From positions 1 through 34,606 of the forward strand of contig DMCY01000053.1 of assembly GCA_003451675.1 (NCBI GenBank): DNA of 34,606 bases, given 5' to 3'. The translations under genes and the position numbers were made by a program. Source of the stretch: Candidatus Atribacteria bacterium. Lineage in GTDB: Bacteria; Atribacterota; JS1; SB-45; 34-128. Below the pieces are notes generated by a model. The model saw only the letters and a program-made list of their open reading frames with translations. It ran no database searches and was not told the origin of the DNA. Positions 25,124-32,520 of this stretch are shown here, piece by piece (position 1 is the first letter of the stretch; each line of letters opens with the position of its first letter).

Positions 25124-26293
25124 TCATTGCCACATTTTTTCTTTGTATTTCTTAAAAGCGTCTACTTGCCGTTGAATTACTTCCTCTGACTGCTCCATAT
25201 CTAAATTTTTTGTTTCAATAGCAAAACTAGCTAAGCGCCCCTGCCATAAAATTCTTAATATCTCTAAAATATCTTCTTTCCTATCTCTTTTCTGTTCATA
25301 ATAACTTAAACTATAATATACTATTTGAGCCCATAAATCTATAGGAAAATTAAAATCCTCCATACTGGCACTTTTAGATATTTTATCTAATGAAGATATT
25401 GTTTTTGCTGGCAAGAAAAAATTTTTTGCCTTTATCGTCTCTTTATATCCAGATTTAAAATCATTTATATATCCTGATATATCCATAACCACCTCTTTAG
25501 GTGTCTCTACTTCTTTTATTCCAATCCTTTCTACACTTTTATCTACCACTTTCCTTTTAGAAAAATCTTTATAAAAAATGGTTAAGTCTAAAATACTTCC
25601 TGTTACCTGATTGAACATAGGAACTAATAATACCTTGGGGTCTTTATAATCTTTGGTGGAATCATGACTTTTTATCCCCAGTTTCGCTTCTATCATCTTC
25701 ATGTTTTCGCAAGCAGCCACTGTAGTAATAAAAATATCTATTCCAAATTCAGCCGGGAAAAGAGGGTGAACTAACACTTTTTTCACCATTTTAGCGGATA
25801 GGCCATATTCTCCCCCTATGGGTTGTCTGATAGAAATCCCGTAGAGTGCTCGAGTCAGAGGATAAGCCAGATGATTGGTAATTACTCCATCATATTTATG
25901 TCTTGCATAAAAGGGAGCAACCAGATCATGTCCGGTTAATATAGGCTGAACTAAGTATTTTAACCATTCCGGGGTTATACTGGTAAGATCGCCATCTACC
26001 AAAGCTACTGCCTTTGCTCCTACTTCTTCTGCTTTAATAAATATGGTTTTTACTCCATTTCCCTTTCCGATTTTCCCAACTTGATCCAGTACCATCTTCT
26101 GTGTTCCGGTTACAGTTTTATTAGCCCTCTCTTTGGTGTGGTCTTTAGAAAAACCATCTGAGACTATAATTAAACTTTTCTTCTCCGAAAAATAGTCATT
26201 CAGACCCTGATCAACTACTTTAATTACTCCTTCAATGGTATCTTCAACATTTTTAGTGCAAATACCTACTACTATATCTACTTTATCTCTCAT
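25124..26293 (-). CDS. GT81-like glycosyltransferase (glucosyl/mannosyl-(phospho)glycerate synthase-like)
   Basis: The 389-residue protein is a GT-A-fold glycosyltransferase with metal-binding DGD at 100-102 (ALVDGDLTS). The segments FYARHKYDGV, RQPIGGEYGL (156-165) and AEFGIDIFITT (181-191) align with QPLSGEYA and GYGVEIGLL of glucosyl-3-phosphoglycerate synthases (GT81), as recalled from memory. The C-terminal 120 residues are helical and not recognised. Such enzymes join a sugar from an NDP-sugar to glycerate or 3-phosphoglycerate. Its ATG overlaps the stop of the nucleotidyltransferase gene (TAATG), so donor synthesis and transfer are likely coupled. A different acceptor cannot be ruled out. 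Confidence 0.7.
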   Translation of the reverse strand: MRDKVDIVVGICTKNVEDTIEGVIKVVDQGLNDYFSEKKSLIIVSDGFSKDHTKERANKTVTGTQKMVLDQVGKIGKGNGVKTIFIKAEEVGAKAVALVDGDLTSITPEWLKYLVQPILTGHDLVAPFYARHKYDGVITNHLAYPLTRALYGISIRQPIGGEYGLSAKMVKKVLVHPLFPAEFGIDIFITTVAACENMKMIEAKLGIKSHDSTKDYKDPKVLLVPMFNQVTGSILDLTIFYKDFSKRKVVDKSVERIGIKEVETPKEVVMDISGYINDFKSGYKETIKAKNFFLPAKTISSLDKISKSASMEDFNFPIDLWAQIVYYSLSYYEQKRDRKEDILEILRILWQGRLASFAIETKNLDMEQSEEVIQRQVDAFKKYKEKMWQ

Positions 26294-27045
26294 TATAAAT
26301 TTTCCTCCTTCTTTTTACTATATATTAAATCTGCTTCTTTAAGTGATTCTAAAGAACCTATATCGAACCATTTACCTGAAAATGCAAATCCAAAAATTCT
26401 TTCTCTCTTGATTAACCACTTTATAAAAAATCCTATGGCATCAGGATTTTCTCCTGCATCTAAATAAGTTAAAATACCTCTAACCCCTTCTTGAGATAAT
26501 ATATAGCAGGCGGTGGAAACGAGTGTAGAAGAAGGGTTTTCGGGTTTTTCTACAAAATCTATTATCCTCATTTCCTTATCGACCTTTGCGACTCCATAAT
26601 TTTGGGCTGTCTGAATAGATTTTAAATCATATAGGGCGACTACATTCCCCTTTTTTTCTCTATAATAATTAATCAAATCTCTTAAATCAAATTCAAATAG
26701 ATTATCACCTCCTATAATCATTAATTCCTCATCTATATTTTTTTCCTTTATTAAGTATCCCAACGCTCCTACTGAACCTAATTTATTTTCTTCGGACAAA
26801 GTCGGTTCAACCACTAAAGAAATATCTTTTGTTGATTTATATTCTAACAGCCATTCCTTAAAATTTTTTCCGAATTTTTCATTAGTGGATATTATAATTT
26901 TATCAATTTCTTCTTGGGCCTTTAACTTTTCTATAATATACTCAATCATCGGCCTTCCCCCAACCGAAAGTAGTTGCTTGGGTTTATTTTTAGTCAAAGG
27001 CCAAAGTCTTTTGGCATATCCACCCGCTAAAATTATTGCTTTCAT
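26293..27045 (-). CDS. NDP-sugar nucleotidyltransferase
   Basis: The 250-residue protein is a sugar-1-phosphate nucleotidyltransferase. It begins MKAIILAGGYAKRLWPLT with the phosphate loop and NKPKQLL following, has the metal-site region IIGGDN at about 110-115, VEKPENPSS for sugar binding, and ends with GKWFDIGSLESL. The loop reads GGYAKRLWP in place of the common GGxGTRLxP. It lacks the left-handed helix domain of ADP- or GDP-sugar enzymes, so it fits the short RfbA-like or UDP/GDP-sugar group. The product is presumably the donor for the neighbouring glycosyltransferase. GAGGAG precedes the ATG. Confidence 0.85.
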   Translation of the reverse strand: MKAIILAGGYAKRLWPLTKNKPKQLLSVGGRPMIEYIIEKLKAQEEIDKIIISTNEKFGKNFKEWLLEYKSTKDISLVVEPTLSEENKLGSVGALGYLIKEKNIDEELMIIGGDNLFEFDLRDLINYYREKKGNVVALYDLKSIQTAQNYGVAKVDKEMRIIDFVEKPENPSSTLVSTACYILSQEGVRGILTYLDAGENPDAIGFFIKWLIKRERIFGFAFSGKWFDIGSLESLKEADLIYSKKKEENL

Positions 27046-27206
27046 ATTTAATACTCCTCTTTTATAGTTTTTGGTTTTCAGTTCTCAATTTCCAATTAAT
27101 TCTATCTAATTTATTAAGCAAGAGGTGAAGAGTAACATGGCTACTATTAATAACTGTATGTTTTATCTGGTTATCCTGAGGAGAAAAATGGGTAGCAAGT
27201 ATATCT

Positions 27207-28043
27207 TTAACCTTTCACTCCACCTGCAACTAAACCTTGTTCTAAGTACTTTTCAAAGGCTAAAAACAGGACAATTATAGGAACAGTGATTATTACCGAA
27301 GCAGCCATTACCAGATCCCAGGAAGTATGATAAGAATGATAAAGCCGTACCAGCCCCAAGGGCATAGTAAATTTATTAGAATCATATAAAAAAACTAAAG
27401 CATATAAAAATTCATTCCAGGCTATCATAAAAGTATATATCCCTACTGAAGCCATCGCTGGCACAGAGAGAGGCAGGGTTATTTTAGTTATAACTTCCAA
27501 CCTGCTGCAGCCGTCTACTAATCCCGCTTCTTCAATTTCCTCAGGAACAGTCCTAAAATAAGCAGCTAACATATAAAGGGAAACGGGCAAAGTTTGAGCT
27601 AAATAAGTAAGTATTAATCCATTTAAATTATCTATAAATCCTACTTTTGCTAACATAGCAAATAAGGGAATTATTAGTAATATTCCAGGAAACATATATA
27701 CTAAAAGGATAGACCTCATCATCATAGCCTTACCTTTAAATCTTAATCGAGCTATAGCGTAAGCTCCCAAGCAAGCCAATATTAGATTTAATATAGCTGT
27801 AAATGAGGCGACATAAAAACTATTTTTGAGATACAGAATAAATCCTTCTTCAAATAAGACCCGCCAATAAGCTCTTAAATTAAAACTATCTGGTAAGAAC
27901 CTGGGAGGGTAAGCAAATAATTCGGAAAATCCCTTCATAGATGAAATTATCATCCAATAAAAAGGAAAAAGAATCACAATTAAAAATAGAATGATACTTC
28001 CAGCAACCACAATTTTTCCAAAAGATATTTTTCTTTTCTCCAT
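27207..28043 (-). CDS. CUT1 sugar ABC transporter permease (MalG-like)
   Basis: From the ATG at 28043 (AGGAGT upstream) the protein has 278 residues and six predicted membrane helices. The cytoplasmic EAA loop EAGLVDGCSRLEVITKITLP, which contacts the ATPase, is at about 185-205, and the C-terminus KYLEQGLVAGGVKG is typical of MalG-type subunits. The open frame upstream to 28106 overlaps the other permease and has no ribosome site. It works with the preceding permease. No ATPase gene is present in this operon. Confidence 0.9.
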   Translation of the reverse strand: MEKRKISFGKIVVAGSIILFLIVILFPFYWMIISSMKGFSELFAYPPRFLPDSFNLRAYWRVLFEEGFILYLKNSFYVASFTAILNLILACLGAYAIARLRFKGKAMMMRSILLVYMFPGILLIIPLFAMLAKVGFIDNLNGLILTYLAQTLPVSLYMLAAYFRTVPEEIEEAGLVDGCSRLEVITKITLPLSVPAMASVGIYTFMIAWNEFLYALVFLYDSNKFTMPLGLVRLYHSYHTSWDLVMAASVIITVPIIVLFLAFEKYLEQGLVAGGVKG

Positions 28044-28089
28044 TTTTTTTACTCCTATCCTTTGTAAAATTTTGCACTTCAAATAGATG

Positions 28090-28983
28090 TTACCATTCCA
28101 ATGCATATTTTACATAAAAAATCATAAAAACACCGAGAATAATAAACAAGAACATTGAGGTAGCTGAACCTAAGCCAAAATCATTCATACCAAAACTAAA
28201 TTCATAGGTAAGAACCGGTAATACTTTGGTCCCTGCTGCTCCACTAGTTAGTAAGTAGATATCATCAAATTTATTAAAAGTCCACATTAATCTTAATAAA
28301 AATAAAGTACCTAATACATATTTTAATTCGGGTATGGTTATGTAAAAAAACTTTTTTATTATTCCTGCACCATCTATACTTGCTGCTTCATATAATTCAT
28401 TAGGAATAGCCTGAAGTCGAGCTAAAATCATTAACATAGCAAAGGGGAAATATCTCCATCCTTGAAATAAGATCACTATTAGCATAGCCCAACCCCTTTG
28501 AGAAAGCAAAGCAATAGGTTTGGCCCATATACCGCTGCTCATTAAAGCCCAACTAACTACCCCATTTACCGGATTAAGCAGCCATCTCCAAATAAAAGCC
28601 ACCGAAACAACCGGAGCAATATAAGGAAATAAAAATATTGCTCTTACTAATCCTCTTCCTTTAAATTTTCTATTTAATAATAGAGAGGCTGCCAAGCCTA
28701 AAACAATAGATAAAATACTTCCTAAAAACGAATATATAATAGTTGCTTTTAAAGCATCTTTAAACATAAAATCCTTCGCAACTCTAAAATAATTTTGTAA
28801 TCCTACAAAAGGTGCTCCTCTTTGGCCAAGATTCCCCAAAGTAACTTCATGAAAACTTATCCATATATTATAAAGTGCAGGATATATTACCAATCCAAAC
28901 ACAATAGCAAAAGTAGGAACAACAAACCAGTAAGCTAAACGTGCTTCTCTTTGTTGAAGAGTAAGAGTATTTATTTTTCTCAT
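28090..28983 (-). CDS. CUT1 sugar ABC transporter permease (MalF-like)
   Basis: From the ATG at 28983 (GGAGGT upstream) the protein has 297 residues and six predicted membrane helices. It begins with the cytoplasmic RLAYWFVVPTFAIVFG segment and has the EAA loop EAASIDGAGIIKKFFYITIP at about 200-220. This is the usual first permease of a CUT1 importer for di- or oligosaccharides, glycerol phosphate or similar solutes. It follows the binding-protein gene after a strong stem-loop and is followed by the MalG-like gene 46 bp on. Substrate cannot be read from the sequence. Confidence 0.9.
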   Translation of the reverse strand: MRKINTLTLQQREARLAYWFVVPTFAIVFGLVIYPALYNIWISFHEVTLGNLGQRGAPFVGLQNYFRVAKDFMFKDALKATIIYSFLGSILSIVLGLAASLLLNRKFKGRGLVRAIFLFPYIAPVVSVAFIWRWLLNPVNGVVSWALMSSGIWAKPIALLSQRGWAMLIVILFQGWRYFPFAMLMILARLQAIPNELYEAASIDGAGIIKKFFYITIPELKYVLGTLFLLRLMWTFNKFDDIYLLTSGAAGTKVLPVLTYEFSFGMNDFGLGSATSMFLFIILGVFMIFYVKYALEW

Positions 28984-29003
28984 CTTTACCTCCACTCAAA
29001 AGT

Positions 29004-29042
29004 AGGACTATGCAGTTAATTTTATTTTAACTGCATAGTCCT
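29004..29042 (-). promoter_or_regulatory. Intercistronic stem-loop after the CUT1 binding-protein gene
   Basis: AGGACTATGCAGTTAA (29004-29019) pairs perfectly over 16 bp with TTAACTGCATAGTCCT (29027-29042) around a seven-base loop. It lies between the binding-protein and first permease genes and only about 20 bases before the permease start. There is no long T-run after it, so mRNA stabilisation or partial termination is more likely than full termination. Confidence 0.75.
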
Positions 29043-29090
29043 TAGAAGATTAAAAAATCTTACTTTAATTTTTAATTATTAGATATTCTA

Positions 29091-30389
29091 TTATTTTAAT
29101 GCCTCAGTCTGTTCTTGTAACCATGCAGCTGCTTGTTCTGGAGTCATATCACCAGTTAGAATTTTTTCTATTACCACTGGTACTAATTTTCTGCCATAGA
29201 CATCTGAAACTAAAGGTACAATATTCCCTTCCATAAAGCCCCATCTTTGAATCATATCCATACCACCGGCTACATCTGCAACTACCTCTGGAGCATAAAG
29301 GCTAAACACCTCATGATTTAACCATTCATCTACTACAGCTTTACGAACAGGAACCTTTCCTCCCGGACTCATAAAGAGAATATCTACATATCCTGGTCCT
29401 AAGACATATTTTACGAATTCAATAGCTGCTTCTGTATCTGTGTCTTTAAAGATTCCCAAGGTTACTAACTGTCCGTAAGAAGCCTTGATTCCGCTGGGTC
29501 CTTCTATAATCGGACAAAAGCCAGTATTTTTAGCTAAATCAGGAACAGTAACTTGATATGCCTCTACTAATCCCGCAATATCATCCATTATATAGGGAGA
29601 ATAGAACATCATAGCTACTTGACCTACAATATAATACTGTCTGCACTCTCTCCAGGTAGTAGCCCCCGGAGGTCCATAAGCAGCTAATTTAGTGTAATAG
29701 TCTAAAACCTCTACCATTTCAGGGGTATTCATAACAATATTACCATCTTTATCAAAACCAGTTGCACCATTGGATAAAGCAAAAGGTTCAAATACCTGTT
29801 GGGTGAATATCTGTCCCGAATCGGTTCCAATCACTATTCCATACATAGCATTAGGAGGATCATAAAAAGCTTTAGCTGCCTCTAAAATCGTATCCCAGCT
29901 GGTAGGAGCAGCCAATCCTTTTTCAGCAAAAAGGTCTTTTCTATACCATATGCCTTGTACCCAGCCATCAATAGGTACAGCTGCCCATATGCCTTCTACA
30001 GGGGAACGAACAAGATCTAAAGCACCTTTGTAAAAACTAGCATAACCCATATCGGCAATAGCTTTAGTAGCAGCTTTGGTATCCAATAATCCATCTAAGG
30101 CAAAACCAGCTACATATTCTAATCCAAAACGGCAGACGTCAGGTAATCTTCCAGCTGCTTTGGCAGTTGCAAGTTTTTTAGGAACATCTACTTCATCAAC
30201 TGGAATTACTTTTACTTCAATTTCCGGATGAAGCTTCATAAAATCTGCTGCTATTGCTTCTTGTACATCAACTCTAGCTTTTTCATTGTCTGTAGTCCAG
30301 AATTCTACAACAGTTTTTTCTGCAAAAGCAAAAATACTTATACTAAACACCATAATCAAAATTAACAATACTACAATACTCTTTTTCAT
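29091..30389 (-). CDS. CUT1 sugar ABC transporter periplasmic binding protein
   Basis: The 432-residue protein has a signal peptide at 1-23 (MKKSIVVLLI, cleavage after AFA) and no lipobox cysteine, so it should be free in the periplasm. The mature part shows the family-1 extracellular solute-binding pattern: VEFWTTDNEKAR at the start, LPDVCRFGLEYV near 85, WYRKDLFAEKGLAAPTSWD near 150 and AVMFYSPYIMDDI-like strands later. Many aromatic residues (WVQGIW, TTWRECRQYY) could line a sugar site. AAAGGAG precedes the ATG. It lies 78 bp after the glycerate kinase gene and before the permeases. The ligand is unknown; a glucoside is suggested by context only. Confidence 0.9.
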   Translation of the reverse strand: MKKSIVVLLILIMVFSISIFAFAEKTVVEFWTTDNEKARVDVQEAIAADFMKLHPEIEVKVIPVDEVDVPKKLATAKAAGRLPDVCRFGLEYVAGFALDGLLDTKAATKAIADMGYASFYKGALDLVRSPVEGIWAAVPIDGWVQGIWYRKDLFAEKGLAAPTSWDTILEAAKAFYDPPNAMYGIVIGTDSGQIFTQQVFEPFALSNGATGFDKDGNIVMNTPEMVEVLDYYTKLAAYGPPGATTWRECRQYYIVGQVAMMFYSPYIMDDIAGLVEAYQVTVPDLAKNTGFCPIIEGPSGIKASYGQLVTLGIFKDTDTEAAIEFVKYVLGPGYVDILFMSPGGKVPVRKAVVDEWLNHEVFSLYAPEVVADVAGGMDMIQRWGFMEGNIVPLVSDVYGRKLVPVVIEKILTGDMTPEQAAAWLQEQTEALK

Positions 30390-30467
30390 TTTTTTCTCCT
30401 TTAAATATTTTAATATTCTTTCTAAAAATACAATTATTTTTCTCTATCTCATCCCTCCTTTTTTTCT

Positions 30468-31616
30468 TTAGTTTTTCTTCAATTCTTTCCCTGTCTTTAT
30501 TGCCCTCATAGATTGTTTTATGCTATTTTTAATTAATGATATCTTGTTTGGTAATGACTCATCTAATCTCATCGGTTGCCCGGAAACACTAATTAAAGAA
30601 CTAATTCCATATTGATGTACAATATCTGCATCGTCACCGATGATTGCAGCTACAGCTATTACTGGAATATTGTATTTTTTGGCAATCTTGGCTACTCCTA
30701 TTGGCGCCTTTCCGTAGATAGTCTGACTATCGATCTTCCCTTCACCGGTAATTACCAGATCAGCATCCTTTACAGCCTGTTCCAGTTTTACTACTTCAAT
30801 CATAATCTCAATACCTGGTCTAAGCTCTGCATCCAAAAATGCCATTGAACTAGCTCCCAAACCTCCGGCTGCCCCTGCTCCCGGTATATCTTTTATATCC
30901 TTATTTAAATCTCTTTTTATTACCTCTGCAAAATGGGCTAAAGATTTGTCCAGCTCTTCTATTATCTCTGGAGTGGCGCCTTTCTGAGGTCCATATATCC
31001 GAGCAGCCCCTTTTGGCCCACAAAGCGGATTACTCACATCCGAAGCAATTAATACTTTAGTCTCGGATAAGCGGTTATCTAAATATTTTGTATCAATTCG
31101 GAAAACTTTTTTTAATTCTCCTCCTCCAAAACCTATTTCCTCCCCGTCTTTATCTAATAATTTTGCTCCTAAGGCCTGAACCATCCCCGCTCCCCCATCA
31201 TTAGTAGCACTTCCCCCGATACCGATAATCATCTTTCTACATCCCTGGTCTAATGCTGCCTTAATTAACTGACCGGTTCCGTAAGTGGTAGTTATTAATG
31301 GATTCCTTTTATTCTCTGGAACTAAAGTTAATCCTGACGCTTCAGCCATCTCAATAACTGCCGTCCTCTTATCTCCTAAAATACCATAACAAGCCAAAAC
31401 TCCATCTCCCAGGGGACCTGTAACTTTCTCTCTTAAAATTTCTCCTCCGGTGGCATTAACCAGGCATTGGACTGTACCATCTCCACCATCTGCCATAGGC
31501 ATTTTTATAATTTCAGCTTCCGGGAAGATTTCTCTTACTCCTTGCTCTATTGCATCTGATACTTCTACAGCAGTCAAGCTGCCTTTGAAAGAATCTGGGG
31601 CTATAACTATTTTCAT
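30468..31616 (-). CDS. garK: Glycerate 2-kinase
   Basis: The 382-residue protein has the full length and motifs of the GarK/GlxK family, which phosphorylates D-glycerate to 2-phosphoglycerate with ATP. Motifs are APDSFKGSL at 6-14, MADGGDGT at 41-48, GIGGSATNDGG at 132-142, ASDVSNPLCGPKGAA near 201 and GEGKIDSQT near 293. The ATG at 31616 has GAGGT about 10 bases upstream. As first gene of an operon with a sugar transporter, nucleotidyltransferase, GT81-like transferase and hexose kinase, it may recover glycerate released from a glycosylglycerate. A general role in serine or photorespiration-like glycerate use is also possible. Confidence 0.95.
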   Translation of the reverse strand: MKIVIAPDSFKGSLTAVEVSDAIEQGVREIFPEAEIIKMPMADGGDGTVQCLVNATGGEILREKVTGPLGDGVLACYGILGDKRTAVIEMAEASGLTLVPENKRNPLITTTYGTGQLIKAALDQGCRKMIIGIGGSATNDGGAGMVQALGAKLLDKDGEEIGFGGGELKKVFRIDTKYLDNRLSETKVLIASDVSNPLCGPKGAARIYGPQKGATPEIIEELDKSLAHFAEVIKRDLNKDIKDIPGAGAAGGLGASSMAFLDAELRPGIEIMIEVVKLEQAVKDADLVITGEGKIDSQTIYGKAPIGVAKIAKKYNIPVIAVAAIIGDDADIVHQYGISSLISVSGQPMRLDESLPNKISLIKNSIKQSMRAIKTGKELKKN

Positions 31617-31780
31617 CGTTTTTTATACCTCATCTTGGAACTATATATTTTCTTAATTTGTTTACTGCTATAAAATATACGACATCGCATATAAGATTTC
31701 CTTTGTATAATAGTATGAATAATACACTTTATTTCTTATTATATTTATATAGCTTGCACAATTTTTCAAAATTTCTTTAC

Positions 31781-31819
31781 CCTCACTTCAAGCCCTCACT
31801 CCAAAACCTCACTCAAACC
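31781..31819. repeat. Three 13-bp direct repeats beginning CCTCACT
   Basis: CCTCACTTCAAGC, CCTCACTCCAAAA and CCTCACTCAAACC start at 31781, 31794 and 31807, exactly 13 bp apart, about 165 bp upstream of the glycerate kinase gene. They could be regulator sites or chance microrepeats. Confidence 0.55.
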
Positions 31820-32447
31820 TTTATAAAATAAGGCTTTTCACCCACATCTAAAATAAGCCATTTTAAGCCCTTTTAAGCGCCTATTTTAAAAAATATGAAC
31901 AATCACCTTAGACCTCCTCAAAAAACGCTGCTACGACAAAAATTCTCTTAAACCCTTATTTTGCAAGGCTTTCAAAGTGTTAAAAATAGGGTTTTTAGCC
32001 CTTTTTTACCTCATTTTCCCCATATTTTAGAAGTACTACTAATATCCCATATAACAAAAAAACGCAGAAACCCTTATATTTTCTACGTTTTAGAGCCTTA
32101 CCATTTTTTTCTATAAAAACTGATAATCTCCTAATTCTATATATATTTATCTACCTTGCTCAGCTAAAAATCAGTTTTTCTATTCCTCTATTTTTTCCCT
32201 TTACTCTAAAAAAAGGCCTCCTGAAAGTCTTGTATAATAAGGGTTTTAAAGTTAGGTTGCGTATTTTTGATTGTAAGCGCTTATTTTGCCTTAACCTATG
32301 GTTTTACCCTCGGAAAATAGGTGTTTTTTGGCTTATTTTCACTCCCCCAAAATCTAAAAATGGCTTCCTGTAAGGGTTACAGAGTTTTGAAGAGGTCAAA
32401 AAAGGCTAAAAAAAGTGTCGTAAAATATACCCTTTTTTCGAAAATTG

Positions 32448-32487
32448 ATGCCCGTTTAAAGGCACTCTACGTGCGTTAGAAGGGCAT
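32448..32487. terminator. Nested stem-loop downstream of the 635-residue protein gene
   Basis: ATGCCC (32448-32453) pairs with GGGCAT (32482-32487), and inside it GCAC (32462-32465) pairs with GTGC (32471-32474) around a TCTAC loop. It begins about 33 bases after the stop of the upstream minus-strand gene. The following minus-strand sequence has only TTTTCG, so termination is possible but weak. Confidence 0.35.
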
Positions 32488-32520
32488 TCCTGAAAATACT
32501 CTATTGATTTTTTACCTTTA

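Larger units (their letters stand above)
31617..32520. other. 904-bp gene-free region with degenerate repeats
   Basis: No convincing open frame is present on either strand. The region has three 13-bp-spaced CCTCACT direct repeats (31781-31819). It also has several AAAATAAGGGTTTT-like motifs in both orientations (31825-31840 plus; 31950-31973 minus; 31982-32001 plus; 32068-32083 minus; 32223-32251 plus; 32368-32382 plus), a CTGTAA-GGG-TTACAG hairpin and a nested hairpin at 32448-32487. It must also contain the promoter of the glycerate kinase operon, but I find no good match to consensus. Confidence 0.6.

Noticed and set aside
28044..28106. Upstream extension of the MalG-like permease overlapping the other permease gene.
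   Set aside because: The ATG at 28043 has AGGAGT at good spacing, and the extension would add a polar tail not seen in the family.
31617..32520. Possible CRISPR array, because several short words recur.
   Set aside because: The motifs are degenerate, occur in both orientations and at irregular distances, with no constant repeat-spacer period and no cas gene nearby.
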